NCBI GenBank assembly: GCA_900299255.1
Contig: OMJB01000056.1
Coordinates: 1 to 64,000, forward strand
Origin: Sphingobacteriales bacterium
GTDB taxonomy: Bacteria > Bacteroidota > Bacteroidia > Chitinophagales > Chitinophagaceae
Length of the DNA: 64,000 nt
Direction of reading: 5' to 3'
The notes beneath the pieces were generated by a model. The model ran no database searches. It was not told the DNA's origin and worked only from the letters and a program-made list of their open reading frames with translations. Both the position numbers and the translations under genes were made by a program. Below are positions 9,268 to 19,600 of the stretch, in pieces; position 1 is the first letter of the stretch; every line of letters begins with the position of its first letter.

Positions 9268-9618
9268 TTACATCCATTTCAATGCTCCCTTCTTCCATGC
9301 ATACAATAACCCCATGAATAGAATGAACATAAACACAACTATCTCAAACAGGCCGGCCATACCTATGCCTTTTACCGCCACGGCCCACGGATACATAAAA
9401 ACCATTTCCACATCAAATACCAGGAATATCAGTGCAAAAAGGTAATATCCTACGTTAAACTGTATCCACGATGTGCCGGTTGTTGGAATTCCACACTCAT
9501 ATGGCTCGCCCTTATATTTATTTTTTGATGTTTTTGCTATAGCTTTCGAAACAAGAATACCCCCCCCTGCAAAAGCAATCCCAACAATGATCAGTAGAAT
9601 TAAAGCCGATGAACCCAT
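9268..9618 (-). CDS. nuoA: NADH-quinone oxidoreductase subunit A
   Basis: First gene of the nuo operon. The 116-residue protein has three membrane helices and the family signatures KYKGEPYECGIP (ND3 loop, with the conserved cysteine) and LIFLVFDVEMVFMYPWA. It starts from ATG 9618. The upstream 342 bp is shared with the divergent ferredoxin gene. Confidence 0.96.
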   Translation of the reverse strand: MGSSALILLIIVGIAFAGGGILVSKAIAKTSKNKYKGEPYECGIPTTGTSWIQFNVGYYLFALIFLVFDVEMVFMYPWAVAVKGIGMAGLFEIVVFMFILFMGLLYAWKKGALKWM

Positions 9619-9960
9619 GTAGCTGCTGCTGTTTTATTTTAACATATATTCTGAAAAACCTGCCGGTTCCGCCTTCTAGCGTTAACCCGTATCAAATTCT
9701 TTACTGGCTCCTTCCGCCACATAGCCAAAAAACACTGCGGCCAAAAAATCCATTCAGCCCACCATACAATATAATATCATTAGATTGAAACAAAACTACT
9801 CTTTTCCGCATAAAAAAAAATTGCCCCCGGACAAAGAACATCCGCTATAAACATTAAGTATGTTTAAATGTTAATAACCTCGAATAATCGCCCTTTGTAA
9901 ATTTATAAATAAATTTACTTTTACGCCTGATTGTAATACTTTTAAAAAAAATACTCAACT
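9619..9960. promoter_or_regulatory. divergent intergenic region nuoA / ferredoxin
   Basis: A gene-free 342-bp region between two divergent transcription units. For nuoA, a minus-strand TAGTTTTG (plus coordinates 9791-9798) fits the Bacteroidota -7 consensus TAnnTTTG. It would give a leader of about 165 nt; a clear -33 TTG is not seen. For the ferredoxin gene, TTTG at 9894-9897 and TACTTTTA at 9916-9923 (18-bp spacing) form a reasonable promoter with a leader of about 30 nt. No ORF or RNA gene was recognised. Confidence 0.5.
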
Positions 9961-10308
9961 ATGGCAATTAAGATAACTGAAGATTGTATCAATTGTGGTG
10001 CTTGTGAACCCGAATGCCCTAACGGCGCTATTTTCGCAAACGGAAACGCGTGGAATTTCGCTTATAAAACTTCTCTTAAAGGTAGTTTCACTGCCAAAAG
10101 TGGCCTTGTGAGCGGGGTTGATGATGAGCATGAAGCTGTCTCTTACGACTACTACTATATTGTAACTGATAAATGTACCGAATGTGTAGGCTTTCATGAA
10201 GAACCTCAATGTGCTTCTGTTTGTCCGGTAGATTGTTGCCTGCCTGACGAAGCAAACGTTGAAACACGGGAAGAACTGGAAGCTAAAATGCAGTCATTGC
10301 ATCCATAA
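9961..10308 (+). CDS. 2[4Fe-4S] ferredoxin, Alvin-like
   Basis: Small soluble electron carrier of 115 residues. The first cluster motif is Cys9/12/15/19 plus Pro20. The second is Cys72/75, an eight-residue insertion, then Cys84/88, with Cys92 available. A CxxCx8CxxxC second motif and a C-terminal helix are typical of low-potential Allochromatium-type ferredoxins. The roughly 50-residue linker between motifs is longer than in that prototype, as often seen in Bacteroidota. It is the likely electron acceptor of KorAB encoded just downstream, and a plausible donor to the divergent EFG-less complex I (inference). Confidence 0.92.
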   Translation: MAIKITEDCINCGACEPECPNGAIFANGNAWNFAYKTSLKGSFTAKSGLVSGVDDEHEAVSYDYYYIVTDKCTECVGFHEEPQCASVCPVDCCLPDEANVETREELEAKMQSLHP

Positions 10309-10317
10309 ATTTTCCTG

Positions 10318-10340
10318 AACCCCGCAAACGCGGGGTTTTC
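10318..10340 (+). terminator. rho-independent terminator of the ferredoxin gene
   Basis: AACCCCGC (10318-10325), loop AAAC, GCGGGGTT (10330-10337), then a T-rich tail. It lies 10 bp after the ferredoxin stop, so ferredoxin is probably a monocistronic unit separate from korAB. Confidence 0.85.
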
Positions 10341-10378
10341 TATTGCTTTTGTTTTTTTATTTATGCGTTTTACCCGGG

Positions 10379-10406
10379 TTTGACTTGGGTAAATGTTTTA
10401 ACTTTG
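10379..10406 (+). promoter_or_regulatory. promoter of korAB
   Basis: TTTG at 10379-10382 and a perfect -7 element TAACTTTG at 10399-10406 with 16-bp spacing match the Bacteroidota housekeeping promoter. The predicted transcript begins about 20-25 nt before the korA ATG at 10436. Confidence 0.65.
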
Positions 10407-10435
10407 CAAAAATTTTTTTAATCCCTTCTTAAATA

Positions 10436-12313
10436 ATGGACTCAATTCTAGAACAAAAACCACGGCACGAAACCAACCTGGTGGACGCAGAGAGTATAGT
10501 GATCAGGTTTTCCGGCGACTCCGGTGATGGTATGCAGCTTACCGGCAGCCAGTTTACTGACACTGCAGCATTTTTAGGTAACGATATCAGCACTTTCCCT
10601 GAATTCCCTGCCGAGATCAGAGCCCCCATCGGCACTACAGCGGGCGTTTCAGGCTTTCAGGTTCACTTTGGCAGCAAAGAGATATTCACGCCCGGCGACG
10701 AATACGATGTGCTGGTTGCTATGAATGCCGCTGCTTTAAAGGTTGACCTTCCGCGTTTGAAAAAAGGCGGTATCATTATTACCAACATTGCAGGTTTTGA
10801 TAAAAAAAACCTGGGCCTTGCAGGATATCCCGATGGTGCAAATCCGCTGGAAGACGGAACAGTTGACAATTACACAGTTCATAAAATAGATGTAACCAAG
10901 CTCACCAAGGATTGCCTGGCAGGTACAACCCTGGGAATGAAAGAAATAGAGCGGTCAAAAAACATGTTTGTGCTGGGCCTGCTCTTCTGGATGTTTGATG
11001 AACCAATGGATTACACCATCAGCTTCATCAATGAGAAGTTTGCTAAAAAACCTGAGATAGCTGAAGCAAACGTCAAAACGCTAAAGGCTGGCTGGAACTA
11101 CGGCGACCATACTGAGATTTTTACCACTCGTTATAAAGTATCTGCTGCCACACTCCCTAAGGGTGTATACCGCAGTATTTCAGGCAATCATGCTACTGCT
11201 ATCGGGCTTGTTGCCGCTTCTGAGCTTACAGGGCTGCCGCTGTTCCTGGGTTCGTACCCTATTACACCGGCGTCTGATGTGCTGCACGAATTGTCGAAAT
11301 ACAAGACCAGCAATGTAAAAACTTTCCAGGCTGAAGATGAGATTGCTGCTATCTGCGCAGCAATCGGTGCATCTTACGCCGGTGGCCTCGGTGTAACCAC
11401 AACGTCCGGCCCTGGCATGGCTTTAAAAACAGAAGCAATCGGGCTGTCAACTATTCTTGAAATTCCTTTGCTCATAGTAAATATACAGCGCGGAGGCCCA
11501 TCAACAGGCCTGCCTACAAAAACTGAGCAGAGCGACCTGATGCAGGCAATGTATGGCCGTCACGGCGAAGGCCCATTGCCTGTTGTTGCTGCATGCTCTC
11601 CGGCAGATTGTTTCGATACAGTGCTGGAAGGTGCGCGAATTGCTGTAGAGCATATGACGCCAGTTATCGTGCTTACGGATGGCTACATTGCCAACGGCGC
11701 TGAGCCATGGAGATTCCCCGCAGCAGCTGACCTGAAGCCTATTAAGGTGACGTTTGCATCTGAAAATAATAACCCGGGCGGAACTTTCATGCCTTACAAG
11801 CGCGATGAAAAACTGTCTCGCCCATGGGTTAAACCCGGCACTCCCGGTTTGATGCACCGCATTGGCGGCCTCGAAAAACAGAACGAGACCGGCAACGTAT
11901 CTTATGATGCCAAGAACCACGAAGTGATGACAAAACTACGTGCTCAGAAAATAGAAAAAATAGCTGATTACATCCCTGCAATCGCACCAGATAGCGGTAA
12001 ATCTTCTGGCAAACTGGCAGTTCTTGGTTGGGGGTCTACATCAGGTTCTATTAAGACAGCGGTGCGTGAGCTGATTGCTGAAGGCCATGATGTAGCTCAC
12101 ATTCATTTGCGCCACATCAACCCGTTCCCTAAAAACCTGGGCGAGCTGCTGAGTGCTTATGACCAGATACTTATTCCTGAAATGAACTGCGGCCAGTTAC
12201 TGAACCTGATCAGAGCCAAGTATTTGTTGCCTGCCATCGGTTATTCCAAAGTACAGGGGTTGCCGTTTACAACCGCGGAATTGAAAAACAAAATTCTTGA
12301 AATTTTAAAATAA
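10436..12313 (+). CDS. korA: 2-oxoacid:ferredoxin oxidoreductase, fused gamma-alpha subunit
   Basis: Catalyses, with KorB, the CoA-dependent oxidative decarboxylation of a 2-oxoacid (2-oxoglutarate in most homologues of this architecture) with reduction of ferredoxin. The first ~190 residues are the gamma domain (GDSGDGMQLTGSQFT; NAAALKVDLPRLKKGGIII). Residues ~210-625 are the alpha part, with GSYPITPASDVLHELSKY, the TTTSGPGMALKTEAIGL and NIQRGGPSTGLPTKTEQSDL signatures, and the C-terminal domain with GWGSTSGSIKTA. The length of 625 is normal for the fused form. korB follows 8 bp later. Substrate choice between 2-oxoglutarate and other 2-oxoacids cannot be fixed from sequence reading alone. 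Confidence 0.92.
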   Translation: MDSILEQKPRHETNLVDAESIVIRFSGDSGDGMQLTGSQFTDTAAFLGNDISTFPEFPAEIRAPIGTTAGVSGFQVHFGSKEIFTPGDEYDVLVAMNAAALKVDLPRLKKGGIIITNIAGFDKKNLGLAGYPDGANPLEDGTVDNYTVHKIDVTKLTKDCLAGTTLGMKEIERSKNMFVLGLLFWMFDEPMDYTISFINEKFAKKPEIAEANVKTLKAGWNYGDHTEIFTTRYKVSAATLPKGVYRSISGNHATAIGLVAASELTGLPLFLGSYPITPASDVLHELSKYKTSNVKTFQAEDEIAAICAAIGASYAGGLGVTTTSGPGMALKTEAIGLSTILEIPLLIVNIQRGGPSTGLPTKTEQSDLMQAMYGRHGEGPLPVVAACSPADCFDTVLEGARIAVEHMTPVIVLTDGYIANGAEPWRFPAAADLKPIKVTFASENNNPGGTFMPYKRDEKLSRPWVKPGTPGLMHRIGGLEKQNETGNVSYDAKNHEVMTKLRAQKIEKIADYIPAIAPDSGKSSGKLAVLGWGSTSGSIKTAVRELIAEGHDVAHIHLRHINPFPKNLGELLSAYDQILIPEMNCGQLLNLIRAKYLLPAIGYSKVQGLPFTTAELKNKILEILK

Positions 12314-12321
12314 CATTCATA

Positions 12322-13365
12322 ATGTCCACAATAGCAGAACAGGAAGCAGCTCCAAAACTCACGGCCAAAGATTTTGCTTCTAACCAGGAAGTAAAATGGT
12401 GCCCGGGTTGCGGCGATTATTCTATATTAAAACAAGTTCAAACCGTATTCCCCGATTTCGGAGTACCTAAAGAAGATATTGTATTTATATCTGGCATAGG
12501 CTGCGCAGCACGTTTCACTTACTACATGGATACCTATGGTATGCACAGTATACACGGGAGGGCTGCAGCTATAGCTTCAGGGGTTAAAGCCCTGAACCCT
12601 AATCTGAGTGTATGGTTGGTTTCGGGCGATGGTGACGCTTTCTCAATCGGAGGCAACCACTTCATACACCTCATGCGCAAGAACTTCGATGTAAACTACC
12701 TCGTGTTCAATAACCAGATTTATGGCCTTACCAAGGGACAGTATTCTCCCACATCTGAGAAAGGCAAGGTGGCAAAATCAACGCCATTCGGATCGGTTGA
12801 AGAACCATTCAACCCTAGCGAACTCGCTCTGGGTGCCAAGGCTAGCTTTGTAGCCCGCTCTCTCGACCGCGACCCTAAACATATGCAGATGGTGCTGAAA
12901 CGCGCTAATGACCACAAGGGTACATCATTCGTAGAGATCTATCAGAACTGCCCGGTATTCAACGATGGTACTTTCTTCGCCTATTCTGAGAAAGAAACCA
13001 AGCAGGAGCAGTCTCTGCTGCTGGAGCATGGCAAGCCTCTCGTTTTTGGTACCGGCGGCAACAAAGGGATCAAACTCGATGGTACTAACCCTGTGATTGT
13101 TGACCTCACAGATGGCTCACATTCAGTTAACGACCTATGGATACATGATGAACACGATAAGATCAAGGCGCACATCATCGCCAGCTTCTTCGATTCATCC
13201 TACAACGGCATGAGCTTCCCAAGGCCTTTTGGTGTGATCTATTCTGAGTTGCGCCCTACCTACGAAGAGGGTATGCAGAGCCAGATTGATGAACTGATAC
13301 AGCGTAAAGGAAAACCATCATTGGATAAAATTCTTTCAGGCAACAAGACCTGGACAATCCTTTAA
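12322..13365 (+). CDS. korB: 2-oxoacid:ferredoxin oxidoreductase, beta subunit
   Basis: The thiamine-diphosphate-binding subunit of KorAB. WCPGCGDYSI near residue 30 carries cysteines of the cluster-binding type. GDGDAFSIGGNHFIHLMRKN followed by NNQIYGLTKGQYSPTS is the Mg/ThDP-binding motif. Its 347 residues fit the family. The gene is directly downstream of korA in one operon and ends at a strong terminator. It has no separate ferredoxin-like delta subunit, so it depends on an external ferredoxin such as the one encoded upstream. Confidence 0.92.
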   Translation: MSTIAEQEAAPKLTAKDFASNQEVKWCPGCGDYSILKQVQTVFPDFGVPKEDIVFISGIGCAARFTYYMDTYGMHSIHGRAAAIASGVKALNPNLSVWLVSGDGDAFSIGGNHFIHLMRKNFDVNYLVFNNQIYGLTKGQYSPTSEKGKVAKSTPFGSVEEPFNPSELALGAKASFVARSLDRDPKHMQMVLKRANDHKGTSFVEIYQNCPVFNDGTFFAYSEKETKQEQSLLLEHGKPLVFGTGGNKGIKLDGTNPVIVDLTDGSHSVNDLWIHDEHDKIKAHIIASFFDSSYNGMSFPRPFGVIYSELRPTYEEGMQSQIDELIQRKGKPSLDKILSGNKTWTIL

Positions 13366-13385
13366 TTTGAATTTAATAACTGTTG

Positions 13386-13416
13386 AAAGGGGGTGTTGCA
13401 CAACACTCCCTTTTTT
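13386..13416 (+). terminator. rho-independent terminator of korAB
   Basis: An imperfect stem pairs AAAGGGGGTGTT (13386-13397) with AACACTCCCTTT (13402-13413), with one G-T pair, and runs into a six-T tail. It lies 20 bp after the korB stop. Confidence 0.8.
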
Positions 13417-13605
13417 GTTGTTCGCTCGGGTAGTTTATTAAATTAATCTTACATTTGGGGTGAAATAAAACCCTTTCAAATTACTTATATCAATGAAACA
13501 GAACTCCCGCCATTCCATTGCTGACAATCAGTCAATTTTATGGCGTTTTACTAACATTTAAGGCGCAATGGCCGCCTGATAAATGTACCCTCAAATACAT
13601 ACTCA

Positions 13606-16600
13606 ATGAAAAAACTCATCGTAATACTGGCTGTTATTGCTCTTGGTTTTACTAACCTGTTAAATGCTCAGAACATTTCGACAATTGCTGGCAGTGGGTC
13701 AACTGGTTATAGTGGTGACGGCGGCCCTTCTATTACTGCTTCCTTTTATCGCCCCGTGTGCGCTATTAAAGATGGTGCAGGCAATCTGTATGTCTCCGAC
13801 TTTTATAACTATAGGGTACGAAAAATCAGCACGTCATGCGTTATTTCTACAATAGCGGGTAATGGCGCCGCTTCGTCTTCAGGAGATGGCGGTCCGGCCA
13901 CAGCGGCATCTATCAACTGCCCTCACGGCCTGGCGTTTGACGGAGCAGGCAATCTGTATATTGCAGATGCAGTCGGAAATAGAATACGTAAAATTGACGG
14001 AAGTGGCACTATTACCACAATAGCGGGGACAGGAGCCATGGGATATGGTGGTGATGGCGGCCCGGCCACGGCCGCGATATTGCATACTCCAGAAGGCCTT
14101 TCTTTAGATGCAGCAGGCAATGTCTACTTTGCAGACATATGGAACTTCAGAATCCGGAAAATAAGCACCTCAGGCAACATAACAACAGTCGCCGGTGATG
14201 GATCAGGTACTTACAGCGGCGATGGAGGCCCGGCTACTGCTGCGGGCATACACCTTCCGGTAGGTGTCACCGTGGATAATACTGGCAACATTTATATTGC
14301 CGAAGTGGGCAGTTCAGCTATACGCAAAGTAAACACATCCGGTGTCATTTCTACTATTGCTGGTACCGGGGTATCAGGGTTCAGCGGCGACGGCGGAGCC
14401 GCGACAGCAGCGCAAATTAGTGGCCCTGAACAGGTCGCGTTTGATATGTCAGGAAATTTGCTGATTACCGATAGAGGGAACAATTGCATCCGTAAAATTA
14501 ACGGGTCGGGAATCATTTCAACAATCGCAGGTACACCTACTGCATCTGGTTTCAGTGGCGACGGCGGAGCTGCCACGTCGGCAAAATTTAATTCTTTGTC
14601 ATATACATTCCCTGATTCATCCGGTAATCTCTATATAGCAGATGTAAACAATGATCGTATCCGTGTTATTTCAGTTCCCATATCTGCGATCTCCGGTTTA
14701 TCTACCGTTTGTGTAGGTTCTACCATAACCTTTACAGACGCTACATCCGGCGGCATCTGGAGCAGCGCTAACACTTCTATAGCCACAGTGGGCTCATCCT
14801 CCGGCATTGTAAACGGCCTAAGTGCAGGCGTTGATACTATTTACTATACTACAATAGGAGGAACTGCAAGCACAACGATAACAGTGAATCCTCTACCCGC
14901 ACCTATTACCGGATATTTTTCGATTTGTTCGGTTGTCGGTGGTACAACTACTCTGAGCGACGCAACGCCAGGTGGAACATGGAGCAGCAGCAATCCCACT
15001 ATAGCTACCATAGGGTCAGCAACAGGTATTGCAAATGCAGTTGGCAGCGGCCCGGGCACCACAACAACAATAACATATACGCTGCCAACAGGCTGCGTTG
15101 CAACAACTACATTGAACGTCGTTCCCCCACCATCGCCTATCTTTTTTGGCCCTAATAATGTGTGCGCGGGTGCATGTATCACTATGACACCTACCGTGGG
15201 CGGAGGAACATGGAGCAGTACATCCGGCACGGTTGCAAATGTTGGTAGTTCCACTGGCGTTGTTTGCGGCCTAAGCAGTGGCACTACTGTGATATCTTAT
15301 TGTTGCACATGCCCTTGGGGCAAGACAGTAACTGTCAATCCTAATCCGGCACCAATTGCCGGTCCGAATACAGTTTGTACAGGTGCGACAATAGCATTGA
15401 GTGACCTGACACCGGGCGGCACATGGAGCGCCAGCAACGGGCATGCCACTGTAGGCTCTTTGTCCGGTATAGTAACTGGCGTTACAGCCGGTATTGATAC
15501 CATTAGTTATTCTCAAAGTAGCGGCTGTTCTGCGACAAAAATAATCACTGTCAACGCAGCACCTTCCGCCATTTCCGGCACCCCATCATTGTGCAACGGT
15601 AACTGCGTAACCTTTACCAATGCTGTACCCGGAGGAAGCTGGTCCAGCAGCAGCCCTTCAATAGCAACGGTAGGTTCTGGCACGGGCCTTGTATGCGGTG
15701 CGGCACTGGGCAATGCCACCATTTCATATTCCCTGAGTAACGGCTGCTTTTCGCTTTTTCGGGCAACTGTGAATTCAATCCCCGCTTCGTTTACCGTTAC
15801 CGGTGGCGGCAGCTATTGTGCCGGTGGCGGTGGCCTGCATATAGGGCTGTCCGGGTCATCTCTTGGCGTTAATTATCAGCTTATGCTGGGCGCATCAACA
15901 GTCGGTGCTCCACTGCCCGGCACGGGCGGTCCGCTTGATTTTGGCCTCATCAGTGCGGCGGGTACGTATACTGTCACTGCCACAAATGCAACAACTGGAT
16001 GCACAAGGGCTATGGCTGGCTCTGCTACAATCAACATCAACGCACTGCCCACGGCTATTGCCGGCCCTTCCGGCTATTGCATAGGTGGCACAGGTTCGTT
16101 GTCTTCCTCGCCATCAGGCGGTACATGGTCTGTGAGCAGTCCTGCCGCAGCTGTTGGCAGTTCATCAGGTTTGGTTACCGGCCTATCTGTCGGCACCGCC
16201 AGCATCACATATACAAGCGCTGCTGGCTGCGTAGTGAGTACACTGATAACAGTAAATCCTTCAGTGGGCACAACTTCAGGGCCGTCTTCTGTGTGCGCAG
16301 GTGCTACGATTACACTCTCCAATTCCACACCCGGTGGTGTTTGGGCCAGTAGTGCACCTTCTGTTGCCGGCGTTGGGTCGCTTACAGGTGTTATTACCGG
16401 CGTGGCTGTTGGCACTTCCGTCATTACCTATTCGCTCGGAGGCACATGCACTTCCACGTTCACAGTAAATGTTACTTCAGGCCTGTCGCCTATTACCGGG
16501 CCGTCTAACGCATGTATTGGCTCTACCGTATCACTAAGCGATGCTATGCCCGGCGGCGTGTGGGCCAGTTCCAACCCATCTGTTGCCACAGTATCTGGCA

Positions 16601-19600
16601 CTGGTGTTGTCACCGGAGTAGCTATTGGTGTCACAACCATCTCTTATACAATTTCAGGCTGCTCTGCCACAATTAACATCAGCGTGAACGCATCACCGTC
16701 TCCTATAAGCGGCTTGTCGTCTGTGTGCGTTGGCTCCAACATCACAATGAGCAATTCCGTTTCCGGGGGCCTCTGGAGCAGTACTTCTTCAACTGTTTCT
16801 GTTGGTTCAGCCACAGGCATAGTAACAGGCATGGTTGCCGGCCCTGCATTAATAACATATAGTATAGGCACATGCGTGGCTACCACTACAATAACGGTCA
16901 ACCCCTCCGCTCCCATAGCAGGTACATTTGCAGTTTGTGTTGGCGGCACTACAGTATTAACAGATGCTGCTACCGGAGGTTCATGGTCCAGCACAAATAC
17001 ATCTGTGGCCACAATAGTTGCTGGCACCGGGCTGCTCACAGCAGTATCTCCCGGCGCTTCTGTAATCACTTACAGTTTGCCCAGTGGCTGTATCGCAATT
17101 GCCACAGTTTCAATCAATGCAGCACCCGGCCCCATCTCCGGGCCGTCCACCCTCTGCGATGGCACGTCCGTCACCCTTTCCAATGCCACACCCGGCGGCA
17201 CATGGTCTTCAGGCACAACTTCTGTTTTGACAATTGGTTCCACAACCGGCATAATTACAACTTCAGGCCCTGGCACTTCTACAGTCACCTATGATGTTGG
17301 CGGTTGTTTTTCAACCTATGCTGTTACAGTTACTCCGGCTCCGGCTGTAATCGGAGGCCCATCCGCTGTCTGTGTGGGCCTTACCGCCACACTTACTAAC
17401 AGTGTTGCCGGTGGTGTATGGAGCAGCAGCGACAACGCCGTTGCATATATCGGCTCATCTTCAGGAATAGTCACAGGTGTTGCCACAGGTACAGTAATCA
17501 TATTGTACACGCTCGGTACAACAGGCTGCACAGCAATAGCAGCTCTTGTAGTTAATCCGGTTGCACCTGTTATTGGCACGCCTTCAGTATGTGTTGGCCA
17601 AACCACCAATCTTGGCGACACAGTTTTGGGCGGCACCTGGTCCAGCAGTAACCCATCTGTGGGTACTATCAGCAGCGCAGGCGTAGTTACAGGCATTGCT
17701 CCGGGCATAACCACTATTACTTATACGCTGCCCACCGGATGCACAGCCACTCTACCGGTTTCTGTATTTGCCGTGCCTGCTGCTGTTACCGGCACAACAC
17801 ATGTGTGCATGGGCCAGTTTACTACACTGCATGATGCCACACCAGGAGGTGCCTGGAGCAGCAGCGATCCCTCAGTAGCAGCAGTATCCGGTACAGGCGA
17901 TGTTACAGGCGTTACAGCAGGCATTGCTATAATAAGCTATACAGTTAGCACAGGCTGCTCTTCAGTTGCTGCTTTCACAGTTAACCCAGCGCCTCCCGCC
18001 ATCAGTGGGTCGCCTACGGTTTGCCTCGGCACCTGCGATATTCTATCAGACGCCCTTACAGGCGGCACATGGGCCAGCAGTTCCTCAACAATTGTCAGCA
18101 TAGGTTCATCCAGCGGTGTCGTATGCGGGCTGTCTACGGGCACAGCTGTTATTACCTACCATGCCCCGATTACTGGATGTTCGGCGATTCAGGCAGTTAC
18201 CGTGCTGCCGCTGCCTTCTTCTGTTACAGGGCCACCGTCACTCTGTGTTGGTTCTTCAGTATTTTTCAGCGATCCTGCTCCGGGCGGTGTATGGTCTACA
18301 AGTAATCCTACGATTGCTTCTGTAGGCTCTGCAACCGGTTTTGTGACCGGCAATAGCTCTGGCACCGTTACTGTTTCCTATACTGTAAGTTCAGGCTGTG
18401 CTGCTGTCAGGGTAATCACTGTAAACCCATTGCCCCCAGCTATTACCGGCACCACTAATATCTGTATAGGGCTCACCAGCCGCCTGTCTGATGCAGTTCC
18501 CGGAGGCTTCTGGACCAGTAGCGACTTGTCAGTAGCAACCGTGGGCGTAACTTCAGGCATTGTTACTGGCGTTGCCGCAGGCACTGCAATGATAACTTAT
18601 ACCATTCCTACAGGCTGCGCTGCAACTGTAGCCGTTCACATTGGTTCAGGCCTTGCCCCTATCGCCGGTATTCCTTCCGTTTGTGTTGGCACGTCTTCTG
18701 CCCTGGCCGATGCATCACCCGGCGGCTCATGGTCATCTTCTGCCCCTGGCATCGCCACTGTTTCATCAACCGGTGTATTAACTGGTGTTGCATTGGGTAC
18801 TTCCATCATTTCCTATTCCGATGGTTCACCCTGCCCTGCTGTACTTGCTGTATCGGTCAATCCTGCACCGTTGCCAATTGCTGGCAGTTCCAACATCTGT
18901 ATCGGCACTACCACAATTTTAACAGACCCGGTACCCGGCGGCACCTGGACAAGCAGTAACACAGCAGCCGCCACTATCAACCCGTTGTCTGGTGCATTAG
19001 TAGGCGTGGCTGCGGGTAGTACCACTATTACTTACAGCATGGGCGCAGGCTGCGAAGCTCTTTTGAGTGTTACCGTGCAGTTGCTGCCATCACCAATAAC
19101 TGGCCCTGACACCTTGTGTGCTGCTCAGGTAATCACACTTACTGATGCCACATTTGGCGGCACATGGAGTACAGGTTCTCCTTCGGTTGCTGCAGTCGGT
19201 TCACTGACGGGAATTGTCACCGGCCTCAGTTCAGGCGTGGCTGTTATCTACTACTCCAACGGCGTAGGCTGCTCAGCTTCCTATTCTGTAACAGTATTAC
19301 CGACACCCGCCGCCATTACCGGCTCTGCAAATATGTGCCTTGGCGGGTCAACAACATTATTCAACTCAGTATCCGGCGGTGTTTGGTCAAGTGCCGATCC
19401 TGCTGTTGCCGCCATCGGCTCCCTTACCGGCATCGTCACCAGTGTTGCTCCCGGTTACGCTACAATCATCTACCAGATATTACCCGGCGGTTGCGCTGCA
19501 TCAACCACAGTCAATGTTTTACCATTGCCAACTGCCTTTGCAGTAACAGGTGGCGGCAGCTATTGTGCCAGCGATACAGGCGTGCATATCGGGCTCAGCA

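Noticed and set aside
14689-19536. CRISPR-like periodicity
   Set aside because: The ~220-bp period is an in-frame protein repeat with diverged DNA units, not short identical repeats with spacers.
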